Assembly (NCBI GenBank): GCA_019321725.1
Contig: CM033115.1
Location: 22,454,673-22,518,672, forward strand
Direction of reading: 5' to 3'
DNA: 64,000 nt
Source of the DNA: Paulownia fortunei
Taxonomy: Eukaryota; Streptophyta; Magnoliopsida; Lamiales; Paulowniaceae
Positions 24,801 to 36,678 of the stretch are shown here, one piece after another. Below the pieces are notes generated by a model. That model had not been told where the DNA came from, did not search any database, and was given only the letters and a program-made list of their open reading frames with translations. The position numbers were made by a program, and so were the translations under genes. How positions within the stretch are numbered: the first letter of the stretch is position 1; the number at the start of each line of letters is the position of its first letter.

Positions 24801-25140
24801 ATGCAGTGGGCCACGCTGAATCACAGGGCAGAAGCAAACAGAAAGGCTCATCACGTGCACATTAGCACTTGGCCATAAAGAAAAGTACATTGCTCTCTCA
24901 CATGATTTGTAAAGGGTATATTTGACAACACAACAAAAAAAAATTATTTATTTCTTCCTATTCATTTATCAAATTTTTGACATCTTCATTTGTTAATCAA
25001 TATGCGGATCCATTCTCTTTGCACAGCTTTAATTCAAAACTCTTGGGAAAGAAGAAATGAAGCAGCAAATATATGCTCCATTCTTGCCACAAATGATGTC
25101 AGGTTGACTTTATCAAGAAAATTTAAAAATATTAATTAAG
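21838..25140. other. Gene-poor AT-rich intergenic region with repeat relics
   Basis: No conserved coding sequence is visible in this roughly 3.3 kb. Stretches near 22775-22850 (GGTCGAACCCTGACC) and 22980-23060 (ACCATTAAGCCAACCC) resemble the degenerate internal promoter tails of plant SINE-like elements in reverse orientation, but neither has clear ends. Poly-A/T tracts occur near 22758-22772, 23558-23574 and 24530-24545. Confidence 0.45.
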
Positions 25141-26047
25141 ATTAAAAATTCTTCTAACACAAATTTCGTTATGTTCAAAATTAACAAATAAAATAAATAA
25201 TACAAATTAAATTTTATTAAATTAAAAAAATAAAATAATTATAATCTCTATGGAGCCTCTACTTCTCTTCAAAATTAACAATTTTTGAAATTTAAATTTT
25301 TGGAAGTAGAATCGTCGATTTGACCTCTTTCAAATATGATTTCGTCCTTCAATAGCATTAATTCAAAAGTTTAACACATTTATCTCGAATGGAAACGTTA
25401 GAACTTCAAGAACATTAACTTTTTGGATTTGAATATTTTTTGGTGGAATCAACTATCTCATCTCTTAAAGATTGATTTGATTTCAATAACGTTAATTCAA
25501 GGGTTTAACAACTTAATCTCGAATTAAACATTGTTACTTGAGTAGATTTCGCGATGAACGTTTTGATTTTTGTCTTGAATACCGTGAATTTTTTTGAATT
25601 TGATTGTATTGGATTGAGAGAATTTTCTCCAACCCTTTTCTTGTTTAAACTTTTTTTTCACAACTTATGTTGTTATTATGTTTAACTCTTTGGATGTGAC
25701 CTCTATTTATACTTGTATAATAGAGATTTTTGGATAAATCATTTGATGAAATAATATGATTTGATTAGTTATTCATGATTTGTTTGGCTATTCATGATTT
25801 GATTGATATTTATCTCTTTGATCATAAGATTTAATATAATTTTGAATGCTAAGAATTGAAATTTGACACTTGCCGATATTTGATTAACCAATAAGATATA
25901 TATTATACTATCAATTAATTAATTATTTAGTTTAAAAAATAAATTTGATTAAATTTCCAATAAAAAAAAAGAAAATATAAAATTGATATTTACTATATTA
26001 TTTTATATGTGTTACCATTTAATTGAGATAAATTTTATTTGTCTACA
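25141..26047 (-). repeat. 3' LTR of the retrotransposon (left copy)
   Basis: It aligns along its length with 28040-28907. Shared landmarks are ATAATCTCTATGGAGCCTC (ATTACAATCTCTATGGAACC in the other copy), TTGATTTGATTTCAATAACG / TTGATTTTAAATAACG, and the ATTTTATATGTGTTACCATTTAATT end. The inner terminus on the plus strand ends in ...TTTGTCTACA, so the LTR starts TGTAGAC when read on the minus strand. The outer edge is set only to within a few bases. Confidence 0.75.
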
Positions 26048-26059
26048 AATATCCACTTG

Positions 26060-26580
26060 AAACTTGTTCACAGATAATGCGTCTTAAAGTGAATAAGTTT
26101 CAAACTCTTTTATCAAGAAGATCATGCCACAACAGTTACTTGAACTTATTTAAATATAGAGATAATTTAAACTCATATCGAGAAATTTTTCTTTAAAATT
26201 CATTTAAAATTATAGATAGTTTATCCTCATAACAAGGCATTCTTGATTTGATTTGAATTTATAGATAATTTACCCTCATATTAAGGAATTTTTAACTTGA
26301 ATTTATTTAGAATTTGTAGATAGTTTATACCCGCATCAAAGAGTCTTAATTTGAATTTGAATTTGCAGATACCTTATATTCATATCAATTAGTCTCCATT
26401 TGAATTTAAATTTGTAAATAATTTATACTCTTATCAAGAAATTTTAAATTTGATTTGACTTATAGACCTTTTTATACTCATGTCAATGAGTTTTTGAATT
26501 TATTTGAACTTACTGATAGTTTATACTCACATCAAAGAGCTTTTTTGACAGTTTATGCTTTTATTAAGGAGCATCTGAAC
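26060..26580. repeat. Degenerate tandem array, unit about 55-60 bp, next to the 3' LTR
   Basis: About eight or nine imperfect units follow one another, each built as a TTGAATTTA-type stretch, then (A)TAGATAATTTATACTCATATCAA and GGA/GAG plus a T-rich link. Unit length varies because of indels. The array lies between the gag remnant and the left LTR, where pol would normally be. It is non-coding on both strands as far as I can read. Confidence 0.65.
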
Positions 26581-26799
26581 AAGATTTAATTTATCAATTC
26601 TATATAATTTATGTTCGTATCTAAGAGAATTGAAAAGTCAAAGTCAACAATTATTGTATATGATACCATATCTTTTTCATCTTTATCATCATTAACAATA
26701 CTTGGGCATTCTTATTTGTTAAAATTCATTCTTATCTCAATGGCATGTGTACGAGTTGTTAATTCTCCAAAAAAAATTGGTTTGGTTTCTTGAAGCGTG

Positions 26800-27656
26800 T
26801 AGTAAAGACCCTAGTGCATTCATTTGATGCATATCTCAATTGCAGAAGTTTATGACAAAGTATATTTATAATTTAAAGATAAACTTCTCTAATTATTGAT
26901 ATATTCAAACACATAGTCATCTTATTTTTGTCTTAAATTAGCAAGTCCAATCATACTAATAATACGACGTGTGCTATAAAAGCGATTGAAAAACTTTTGT
27001 TTCAATTACTCTCAATTATCAGTTGAGTTTGTCTCAAAGTCGGTGTACCAATTAAATGCATTTTCTATCAATGCACAGACTAGCTTAACTAGACAGTCCT
27101 CATATGTTCTGGTATTATTGTACATCTCAATAAAATGAGTCACATGTTACTTTAGGTTGCCTTTACCATCAAATTGCTGGAATTTCGGGAGTTGGTAACC
27201 AACTAACATCTTTAAATTGTTAATTCTCTTAGTGTACAGTTTGGCATAAGTCATAAATGATTTAGAACTTTCATTGAATTTGTCTTTGATAGTCCCTATG
27301 ATAAACTTCTTCAATTGGTCAATAGGAATCGACATATCAGATAAAACTTGCAAATCTTTAGAATACTTCTCTCTTTCACTTAACTTTTGCTTATTGGACA
27401 TCTCAATTTCGTCACGAGATTTAATTTATTTGCTCATTACACGACTAGTATCAACATTATTTACTTTGTTCATCAACTTCACGATTTGAAAGTCTTGTTC
27501 TTGAATATGCTTCGTAAGTCCCTCAACAGTTTTCATCAAATTTGCAATTTGTTTTTTCAGTGAAATAGTTTGAACCACCATAATTGTTGCGACTTCAAAA
27601 TTTGAGCTTGTAAAGGATTCTACTATCGTAGTTAGATTCAATAATTTTTTCTCCAT
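26800..27656 (-). pseudogene. Retrotransposon gag (capsid) remnant
   Basis: The N-terminal part (27656-27426) reads as a Leu-rich coiled-coil segment (KKLLNLTTIVESF, QIANLMKTVEGLTKHI). After one in-frame stop it continues in a second open segment (27401-27147) with KMLVGYQLPKFQQFDGKGNL, a stretch typical of plant Gypsy gag proteins. Downstream to about 26800, further capsid motifs (NAFNWYTDFE, FFNRFYSTRR) can be read across several stops. It cannot make a functional protein. Confidence 0.75.
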
Positions 27657-27739
27657 AGCTCATGTTTCTTGCATTGCCCCTAATTTGACTGATAATATTA
27701 AATCACTATATTCTTTTGTCTTTCCATACTTGTGTTTTG

Positions 27740-27945
27740 GAATTCATTGCTCGACAACACACCATCTTATCTTGCTTCTTTATGTTTGTATTTTGGAGTG
27801 GCGACTTCATGGTTCGTCAACACACTATCCTTATGCTTGTGATTTGGGGTGGCAATTTTATGGTTCGAAAACACACCAATTTATCTTGTTCTCTAATATT
27901 TGTGATTTGGAATAGTGATACCATGCCTCGACATAGGAAATTTGA
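27740..27945. repeat. Short tandem repeat in the leader of the retrotransposon
   Basis: Three units with spacings of about 62, 51 and 62 bp each begin CGACAACACACCAT / CGTCAACACACTAT / CGAAAACACACCAA and end in a TTTGG(A/G)GTGGC-type stretch followed by ATGGTT. They lie between the right LTR and the start of gag, in the element's leader region. Confidence 0.65.
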
Positions 27946-28039
27946 CATTTGTTAAGTTGGAGTAATTGCCCTTCATCATCATTTGAATTTTGAACTTGAT
28001 TTGAAAAGAAGAGATGAGAGGTAGATATCGTTCCATTGG

Positions 28040-28907
28040 GTATGCTAAAAATTTGTAATACAAATTTTGTTATCTGCAAAATTAACGAACTAAAAATAGT
28101 GCAAATTGAATTTTATTAAATTAAAAAGATGAAATAATTACAATCTCTATGGAACCTCTTATTTTTTTCTTTAAAAATAAGAATTTTTGGGATTTAAATT
28201 TTTAGAGGTGGAATTATCGATTTGATATTCTCCGAATTTGATTTCATCTTTTAATAGCGTTAATTCAAATGTTTAACACCTTAATCTCGAATCAAATGTT
28301 AGAATTTCAAAAATATTAACTTATTGGATTTAATATTTGTTGGCGAAATCAACCATCTGATCTCCTTCAAGATTGATTTGATTTTAAATAACGTTAATCC
28401 GAGGGTGTAACAACTTAATTTCAAATTAAACACTAATATTTGAGTAGACTTCATGATGAATGCTTTAATTTTGACCTTAAACATTGTGGATTTTCTTAAA
28501 TTTGATCACATTGGATTGAGATAATTTTCTCCAATATTTTTCTTACTTGGATTTCTTTTTCACAACTTATGTTGTTGTTGTTGTGTTTAATTCTTTGGAT
28601 ATAACCCTTATTTAAACTTGTCTGATAGAGATTTTGATTAAATCATCTGATAAAATAACACAATTTGATTAATATCTATTTCTTGAATCACAAGATTTGA
28701 TACAATCTTGATTGTCAATAATTGAAATTTGACATTTGGCGATATTTAATTAATTAATAAAATATATATTATATTATCAATTAGTTAACTATTTATTTTA
28801 AAAATTAAATTTGATTAAATTCTTAATGTAAAAAATACAAAATTAATATTTAATATATTATTTTATATGTATCACTATTTAATTAGGACAAATTTTATTT
28901 GTTTATA
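28040..28907 (-). repeat. 5' LTR of the retrotransposon (right copy)
   Basis: This is the diverged partner of the left LTR in the same orientation. It starts TGCTAAAAATTTG on the plus strand and ends TTTGTTTATA, whereas the left copy ends TTTGTCTACA. Since gag is read on the minus strand, this copy is upstream and would have carried the promoter. Confidence 0.75.
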
Positions 28908-30333
28908 GTAGTATAATTATGATTTTTTTTTTTAATTTTTGCTACAATTACAACAAACGTGAAATTCATAATTACAAGACTTTCTCTTCTCTTAGCATGT
29001 CCATGCCATGCCACTTGAATAATGAAAACATGTATAGCTAACGAAGCTTAGTTTCAGTGGTGAAGTTGAGGGGTTCTATCGCTAAGAGGTTTCGACTTGA
29101 AATTCCATCAAAAGTAATTGTTAAAAAAAATTGATTAAGGTTGTTATAATTGTGGATGATTGATATTTATAATTTAATAATGTAGTTCACTTAAAAAATA
29201 ATTACGGATGTATAAGTAAGAAATTCTAATTAATCAAGTTTAAAGAGGAACAAAATACACATTTAAATTATTTATTTGTTCAATTTTTGGAAGCAAGACA
29301 AATATATTTAAAAATGAAATAAAATATATGCATATTTTTTGTGAGATTGGAGGAAATAAAATCTAAAGTCCTTATGATTTTTGCAACAAATCATTGAATG
29401 GGAAAGATTAGAAAAACGCCATGCATGAAGAGAGGATATAAATAATCTTCAATTATTGATGGAGACAAAAATGTGTATAAAACAATATTAGTTTTGAGTT
29501 GTGGAAGGCATGAATCATAAAATACCAGAATAAATGTAGAGAGATATGGTGGGCACTTCCATATGAAATAACAGTTAAAATTTGTAAATTAGGTCATCAT
29601 TGAAATTATTTTAATTTTAGATTTCTAATGTGACAGAATTATTTATAGTATCTTATGCAATTTAATTAGATAACTACAAGTTACTAATTACTAGTTGTTC
29701 AAATTAAATATTTTTTAAACTTCATTATATCTTATAAACTCTTTGCCTCGAAATAATTACGACCAAGCATGAAACTAAAGTAAATAAGTCTTGACATATG
29801 ATAACTATTTGTCAACTTGTGCCCAATTAAAATGGGACGTATGATATTTTTCTTTTTCATTATTTTTCGTTTGGGATTAGAGTTAGTATTTTTTTTAAAT
29901 TTTAGAAAAGTAGAGAGGTAAGTAAGATTTAGGTATAATTAATGAGGGTTAGTGTTTGATCAATTATAATAGGGTTCAAGTCCCCTAATAGTGAAATGGC
30001 AAAATTGACCCTCAATCGAGTGGTTAGTACCACAACTTGTCACGTCCAATGTGATGTTCCCCAACCACTCTCGATAATATGCAATCTCTGTACCCTTCAA
30101 TAATGAGATATCCACCTCACACTCTACTCTCCCACTTGAATTATTTGTTAATTTCCCATTTTATCCTCATTTCCATCATTTTCACTCACATTAATCAAAT
30201 TTTTAATCTTTAAAATAAGGAAAAAAAAAACAAAAAAGTAAAAATAGTACCAATAATCTTGCATATATATTGGCCGTAAGAGCACAAAAGTGAAAGGCAC
30301 ATAACACAAAATAGACTTACCTCCTCAAGAGCA
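28908..30333. other. AT-rich intergenic region upstream of the DUF688 gene
   Basis: No coding exon is visible. A stretch near 29930-30050 contains GGGTTCAAGTCCCC, which resembles a B-box-like relic of a tRNA-derived repeat but has no complete structure around it. The segment 29065-29110 (AGAGGTTTCGACTTGAAATTCC) is another repeat-like tail. A TATA-like CATATATAT lies at about 30262-30270, some 70 bp before the DUF688 ATG. Confidence 0.5.
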
Positions 30334-30984
30334 ATGGCTTCTAGTCCTCCACCATGTACAAATGGCCTTACCCAAATTCTCCCAATTGAGGAAGAAACCC
30401 CTTATTCCACACCAATATTACGGTCAGCGGCGGTCCGCCGGACGCCGTCGTTTTCGTCGTCGTCTCCATCTCATTCTTGGGATTCATCCTTTGAATCATC
30501 ATCACTCTCCTTCAATGAGGAATTCCCTCCATATAGTCCAAGCACCCCTCTCAAATTCAAAGGAATTCCGTTCTCTTGGGAACAAATCCCAGGAATCCCC
30601 AAGCCCCAAGATTTCAAGAAGGAGGAATCCTCAGGGCATCTCCTCCCACTGCCGCCGGCCGGAAACTCCAATTCCACCACCAAGAAATTGCACAATCAAG
30701 AAGGGATCTCTCCCAAGAGACACCACATTAGCAATAGATTTCAAAGGGATCCTTTCTTTGCAGCACTAGTTGAATGTTCCAAGGATGATCATGACCATGA
30801 TTATGGTACAAATTTTGGTAGCATTTGGAAGGGCAGCTCCAAGATTACAAGGACTTTAAGTGATAGACTTGGATTCATAAATATGTACACTTCTTGCAAG
30901 AGAACTTGTGCAGTTTCAGAATCAATTGTTTGTCTCCCAAGAGCAAGCCCAAATTATCTTCTTTATCGACGTGGTTCGAGCTAA
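30334..30984 (+). CDS. DUF688-type plant protein, intronless
   Basis: A single exon encodes 216 aa from the ATG at 30334 to the TAA-class stop just after GSS. The N-terminal half is rich in Ser and Pro. The key landmark is LKFKGIPFSWEQIPGIPKPQ (about residues 72-91), the hallmark of plant DUF688 proteins, whose function is unknown. A second conserved patch near the middle reads NRFQRDPFFAALVECSKD. The C-terminal part is basic with SDRLGF and CKRTCAVSESIVCLPRA. There is no signal peptide and no membrane segment. The base composition of the coding region is distinctly richer in GC than its flanks, as expected for a real gene. No biochemical role can be assigned. Confidence 0.85.
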   Translation: MASSPPPCTNGLTQILPIEEETPYSTPILRSAAVRRTPSFSSSSPSHSWDSSFESSSLSFNEEFPPYSPSTPLKFKGIPFSWEQIPGIPKPQDFKKEESSGHLLPLPPAGNSNSTTKKLHNQEGISPKRHHISNRFQRDPFFAALVECSKDDHDHDYGTNFGSIWKGSSKITRTLSDRLGFINMYTSCKRTCAVSESIVCLPRASPNYLLYRRGSS

Positions 30985-33949
30985 GTTTATGATCATCATG
31001 ATCATCACCTTGGACTGATTAATTCTAGCTGCAGTATCCATAGATAAGTTTCATTTACTTGTATACGTTGATGTTGTCACAGAAAATTAAATTTCCTTTC
31101 TAGCTATGACAATGTCTTCTTCCTTTTCCCTTTTTCTTTTCCTGTCCTTTTTAAGTGTTGAACTTGAAGGTTGTCCACGGGATGTAGGACAAGCCAAGGT
31201 GTCCCAAGTCATGTTGTAGTAAATTAATCTATGTTTTATTAGTACAAGTGTACAACTAGGAACAAGTGTTTTAACTTATTTTTTTATTGCAGGAATTGAA
31301 CTTCATTATCTGTCTTATATGTAGACCATATGCAATTGTAATCTAAAACTGGGAAATTAGTATCCTTTCTGGACATCATGTGATGTTATTTGGAAGTATG
31401 AGTAAGAGTTACAAAACCCCATGTGAGAATAAGTATAAGATTGAGAATTGGGGCACAAATATAAATATCACATTACTGAAAATTATACAATTTAACTAGT
31501 TAACAAGGCCTAGGACTTGGGTAATTAAAGTTCTCTACATTATAATGTTGGAAATTAATGTTTTGTTGTCACATTCAAAGTTAAAAAGTATTAATTACCT
31601 GGAGCTTCTAGCTTTTGACTTTTCTTATGATGGAAGTTGGTAAATAATTAAAATCACAATAAATCCCGTGTTTTGATCTTTTCAACAAAAATATTTTTAA
31701 CATGTGAAAGTATAAATGATTCGAAGTTTCTTCACTGTACATAGCAATAAAATGTGCCAAAATAAGTGAGTGTCTCATATAATTGGTGGATTAATCAAAG
31801 GTTTTTTGTCCTATCCCATTCGAGTCTTGCTTGGGTAGGCTAGAATCCATCATAGCTGCCCTTTGTCATTGACATTAATGAGGCACTCCCATAACCTAAT
31901 TATTTAGTAGGACCACTGCGAGGCTGCTAGGTGAAACTAAAGGTTGGAAGTGGAAGAGTTGTGGTAGTATAAAATTAAAAAAAAAAAAAAAAAAGGAAAA
32001 AAAAGAAAAGAAAAAAGAGTTTCAAGCTTCATTTCCTTATAATAACTACATTTCTTGAATTGGGCCTCAGCCACACTCAATACCTCAAAAATTCTTTTAT
32101 AACTTTTTGAGTTGCATAATGATGAAAGTTTTAAGTGGGCATTTTTCTTTTTCGGAATGATGAACAATAATTAGATGTCCACTCACGATTTTAGTATTCT
32201 TTGAATTTCCCTTTTTGAATAGTTTTCGTGTTTTAAATAAGATTTGAAAAAAATTAAACACTGGATATGTCAGTGCATGATTTGAGTTTCTAATTATACA
32301 TCATTAGTAACCAAAGATTAGATAATTAAACAAAAAAAAAAAAAAAAGGTTATAAAAAGTGCAAACATAAATATACAAGGACATATATCAGTTGATGAAT
32401 AATTTTTCCTTTTGGTCAAGTGCAGATATATAGGTGTTGGCCCATAAATATGATCAAGCAAACAACATTATTTTTGTAACTTAATTGATATCTAAATGGA
32501 AATTGTACTGCTGCAGTTATTTCAATGGTTTATAACTTAGAATACAATGATCTTATTCAACTCATTATTGTGCCATTTGCAATATATACTCACACCAACT
32601 TCATTATTTAACATCAATTAAGCATGTCTCTTATATTATGTTGACTGATAATTTAGAGGGCTAGAGAATCGACAAAATTATATATTAAGTACGCGTGTTA
32701 TTACTTACTTTCATTATATTTAAAAAAAAAATATTAAAATTATATTTTACATTTTGTGATCATTAAGGTAGTACTTATAATTAAGCAACTATATAATCTT
32801 GTAAATTGTTTGCCGACAGAAAATGATTGTAGGTTAGATAGTGTGTGTGTGTGTGTGTATTTGTTTTTTTCTGTCAGCGTGATACATGCAACAAAACCAA
32901 TTCATCTGACCTGCAACGTCTAGGGTTTTATTTCATCTCATATTAATGGCACAAGATTTTTAGGCTTGTAATGCTACCAACAAAGTCAGGACATGAGTAA
33001 ATGCATATGCAACAAGTTCTGCAAGGAAGATTTCACAAGGCACCAACCAAGATGAAGGAACAATGATGTTAAGTCTATAGATGGAACAAAGCTATTCGAG
33101 ATTGATTGATCAAAGTTCGTTTCAGCTCGATTTTGTTACTCATAACAATTGAAACTCGAATACATTTTTCTTTCGTTCGAGCTCTAATTGACTAATTAAG
33201 AAATAATCAAACATGTATAACATATTGAGTTAGTCATGCTCCACTTGCATGTATACAACTCGGTTAAAGGTTGTTAATTTATTTGACAATTAAATAAAGT
33301 CTAAACTCAATTTCAATGTGGAAAAAAGATTTCAAATCCAGTTTGAATAATGTCTTATTCAACTAAACTTAATTATTTAACCCCCCCCCCCCCCCCCAAA
33401 AAAAAAAAAAAAAAAGAAATTCTAATATTCCACCATCTTTAACTAACCCATTGAATGTCCATGATCAGATTAACTAACAAAAAGATTTATTAAACTTGAT
33501 CTGACTAAAAAAAAAAAGAATCATATTTCCACTAAATAGAGAAGAATCAGAATTAACTTATCCAATCCATTTGAAATCAAAATATGTAAAAGCATTTTTC
33601 ATACAACTCTACAATATGTTATTCAAATTAAGAAGTCAACTGTATTTACATTTGATAACTTCAGATTGAGCCTTTCAGACCCATTTTGCATACGATTCTC
33701 CAAGTCCAATAACAATTACTGGGCCTAATTTCAGCAATCTCTTTGAAAAAATTGAATTGGGAAATGGATTAACGGTCCATCAATGGAATTAACAAGAACA
33801 ACTACACGCCCAATAAGAGTTAGAATGCTTTATTTATTTCGGCCCAATACGGACTGGAAAGAACGCAATTCCGCCACTTGCAAAACGGGAAAAAAAGCTA
33901 ACATAAAAATTAAACGTAGTTTTATATTTGTTCCTGCTGCACTATTATC
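30985..33949. other. Intergenic region between the DUF688 and PAC1 genes
   Basis: About 3 kb of AT-rich sequence shows no supported gene. It contains poly-A stretches (31976-31995, 32331-32347), a (GT)n microsatellite near 32840-32860 and a striking homopolymer junction of C and A near 33380-33416. The block near 33090-33200, with repeated CTCGA/TTCGA motifs, resembles a decayed repeat that also appears near 11990-12130 in an intron of the AAA ATPase gene. Confidence 0.5.
33380..33416. repeat. Homopolymer junction C(17)A(18-20)
   Basis: A run of about 17 C is followed directly by about 18-20 A, with one G near the end. It lies in intergenic DNA between the DUF688 and PAC1 genes. Length in such tracts is unreliable in any sequencing technology. 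Confidence 0.85.
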
Positions 33950-34026
33950 GTAAAGCTAGTTAGCTCGCTCTCGTTTCTTGAAACCCAAGCTCTCCCTCGG
34001 TGACGATTTCGCTTTGACTGGTGGAG
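33950..34026 (+). other. Non-coding 5' UTR exon of the PAC1 gene (approximate)
   Basis: CT-rich leader sequence ends at a strong donor (GGTGGAG|GTAAGT, 34026|34027). The acceptor directly abuts the coding start (TTTGCAG|ATGTC, 35931|35932), so a 1905 bp intron separates the leader from the whole coding region. The left boundary is approximate. Confidence 0.65.
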
Positions 34027-35931
34027 GTAAGTATTTCTTCGGTTTTTGGTTAATCCCCTGCTTTTTATTTAGTTTATGAGATTCTCAATCGGTGTTATTG
34101 AACTTGAAATCTGGTCCTGAGGAAATTAAAATGTACTAGCATTTATCCTCTTTTTTTTTTTTATAGAAAGGTGAATTTGTATGATATTTGATGGAATTCA
34201 CTCTGGAATATTCTGATACGATAGAAATTTTTTATTATTGGTAGGTAGGGAATGGTTAACTTGATTAAGCATCGTGCATTTTGCTCCGATTTGCCTATTT
34301 AGTGCGTGAAGGTGGAATATGGTGTGAAGTGTTTGGGGATTTTGCTTTTCATTGGTAATATTGCATTTTGTTTCTTTTTACATATGGTTGTAGGACTCTG
34401 AATGTTTTATGGTGGGCACCTATGTGTCTGTCTGCCTTAGAATACTGAATAGCTTATTAACTATATTAGAAATCATTGAAAGTTTGATTAATCATTATAT
34501 CTGTAGCGTAGTTGTAGATCTCTTCTACATTGTGCCTGTAAAAGCGTTGAGGAAAGTAGGAATATATAATCTTTAGCATGGTGCTAAGAGTATCACCAAC
34601 TAACCACTGTAACGCACACGGGTGTGTATTCCAATTTGAGCCTCACTAAGTAGTTACTGGCTGCAGCTCTTCCTGCTGATGATGTAGGTGCTTGAACAAA
34701 TATGTGGTTTAGTAGTGATAAGTTCATGACAAGAGATCTCCTACTATTATGAATATATTTCTGGTCTATGGTATCACTTTTGAGTTCTTTGGGGACAAGT
34801 TTCTTTGTTCTAATGAATTGGCTGAGTGTGAGCATAAGAGCTGATGGGCTTCATGCTAACCTGGAATTTTGAGTTGGGGCATTAACATGCAGATTTGGAG
34901 ACTATAGTTGCAATTGAATTCATATTTCTTATTTTGCTAGTTCAAGTTTATTTTTTCTACTGTTTTGGCATCAATATCTTTGAAACCTTTTTTGTGGTAC
35001 ATTGTCATCGTTACGGCCACTGGCCATTGAACACATTTTCCCTAGCTTACATTTAATATTATACCGCTAAAGTTGTATACATAATTCAGTTTTAGGGATA
35101 CCTGTAATAAACTTCTTAGTGTTCTAGCACTGTGTAAGCATGTGAATAATGATAGTTGCACGATGAGAGTTTCTTCTTCCGTAATTCACCTTAGACAAAC
35201 TCTAAACTTGTATGAGTCCGATTACTTGCTGAGAAAGGGCATATCCAGCATGGTGTTTACAATAATTTCCAAGATAGGCTTATTAATGTGCCATATTCTT
35301 TAAATTTTATTCTTGCTCTTGAAACTGCTTGAATTTGTTATGAAATTAAAGGTAAGATTGTTCAAGAATAATCAGTAAACATCCTCATAGTTTCACTATT
35401 TAAAGAATAAGGATGATAAAGTTTCATTCGTGGTAAATTTGTGATCCAACTGCTATAGCATACTATCTGGAACACTTAACATGATAATAACTAATGTTTT
35501 AATGCATATCACTAGTTATGCTGGGCTTGTCAAACAAGTGGTAGCACCCATCACAGTTCCTTTTTTTTTATCTCAAATTTAGGTCTTTTTGTTTATTTAT
35601 TTTGATCTCCTTATGGAATGAGCTTCCTATGATTCCACCCATATATAGAAGAAATGTGCTTTGTGGTGTTTGCGATGATTGACCAATTTATTGTCTTGTG
35701 CTATTGGCATCAGTGCATTTAATTTAGATTTCACTTTACCCTTTTAACCATTGAAATTTCATCTGTTTTAAAATATAGGAAAGTATCAAGTGAAGTACTT
35801 TGGCATCTGAGTGAGTGTCTATAAGTCATGTTCTGCTGTTTGATGATAATACAGTTTTTTTATTCTCTGGCCATGCATTTAACCTTAAATTACCGATTCC
35901 TGTCTTAAAATAATAAATATTCTGTTTGCAG

Positions 35932-36678
35932 ATGTCTCGAAGATATGATAGCCGCACAACGATCTTTTCCCCTGAAGGTCGCCTTTACCAGGTTGAGTAT
36001 GCGATGGAAGCTATTGGAAATGCAGGGAGTGCTATTGGAATTTTGGCTATAGATGGAGTTGTATTAGTTGGTGAAAAGAAAGTCATATCCAAACTGCTTG
36101 AAACCTCGACGTCAGTTGAGAAGATGTACAAGATTGATGACCATGTGGCATGCGCTGTGGCTGGAATTATGTCCGATGCCAACATTCTTATCAACACAGC
36201 AAGGCTCCTGGCCCAGCGCTATGCATATGCTTACCAAGAGCCAATGCCAGTTGAACAACTAGTTCAGTCTTTATGTGACACCAAACAAGGCTACACACAG
36301 TTTGGTGGGCTTCGCCCCTTTGGTGTTTCATTTCTGTTTGCAGGCTGGGACAAGAATTTTGGCTTCCAGCTTTACATGAGCGACCCCAGCGGGAATTTTG
36401 GCGGTTGGAAGGCTGCAGCAATTGGAGCGAATAACCAGGCTGCACAATCTATACTTAAGCAGGATTACAAAGATGACATCACTAGAGAAGAGGCTGTACA
36501 GCTTGCTATAAAGGTGCTCAGCAAGACCATGGATAGCACGAGCCTCAATTCGGAAAAGCTTGAACTGGCTGAGATATTTCTGTCTTCTGGGAAAGTGAAG
36601 TTCCAGATATGCCCACCAGATAACCTCAACAAGTTGTTGGTGAAGTCTGGATTGACCCAACCTTCTGCAGACGCCTAA
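35932..36678 (+). CDS. PAC1: 20S proteasome subunit alpha type-4 (alpha-3/PAC1)
   Basis: One coding exon of 248 aa encodes a complete alpha subunit of the 20S proteasome core, which forms the gated outer ring in cytosol and nucleus. The start is the ATG at 35932, two codons inside the open frame, because the intron acceptor lies immediately before it. The N-terminal signature [20 protein letters not shown] (residues 5-24) is that of all proteasome alpha subunits. It is followed by [17 protein letters not shown], the conserved [15 protein letters not shown] segment, [16 protein letters not shown] and the C-terminal helix region. Alpha subunits lack the catalytic N-terminal threonine, as expected. 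The assignment to the alpha-4/PAC group rests on overall similarity and length. Expression may be boosted by the long leader intron (inference). Confidence 0.95.
   Translation: MSRRYDSRTTIFSPEGRLYQVEYAMEAIGNAGSAIGILAIDGVVLVGEKKVISKLLETSTSVEKMYKIDDHVACAVAGIMSDANILINTARLLAQRYAYAYQEPMPVEQLVQSLCDTKQGYTQFGGLRPFGVSFLFAGWDKNFGFQLYMSDPSGNFGGWKAAAIGANNQAAQSILKQDYKDDITREEAVQLAIKVLSKTMDSTSLNSEKLELAEIFLSSGKVKFQICPPDNLNKLLVKSGLTQPSADA

Larger units (their letters stand above)
25141..28907 (-). mobile_element. Decayed Gypsy-like LTR retrotransposon with gag remnant
   Basis: Two long direct repeats, at about 25141-26047 and 28040-28907, flank about 2 kb. In minus orientation the left LTR begins TGTAGACAAATAAAATT and the right LTR is its diverged counterpart, with many substitutions and small indels. 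Between them, broken minus-strand frames encode a retrotransposon capsid. No reverse transcriptase, integrase or protease is readable, so the copy is internally deleted or belongs to a non-autonomous family. Two arrays of degenerate tandem repeats sit beside the LTRs. I cannot find a convincing target-site duplication or primer-binding site. The divergence of the LTRs points to an old insertion. Confidence 0.8.

Noticed and set aside
29930..30050. Possible tRNA gene with GGGTTCAAGTCCCC
   Set aside because: The B-box-like motif is present, but no acceptor stem, A box or anticodon arm can be folded around it; it is more likely a tRNA-derived repeat relic.
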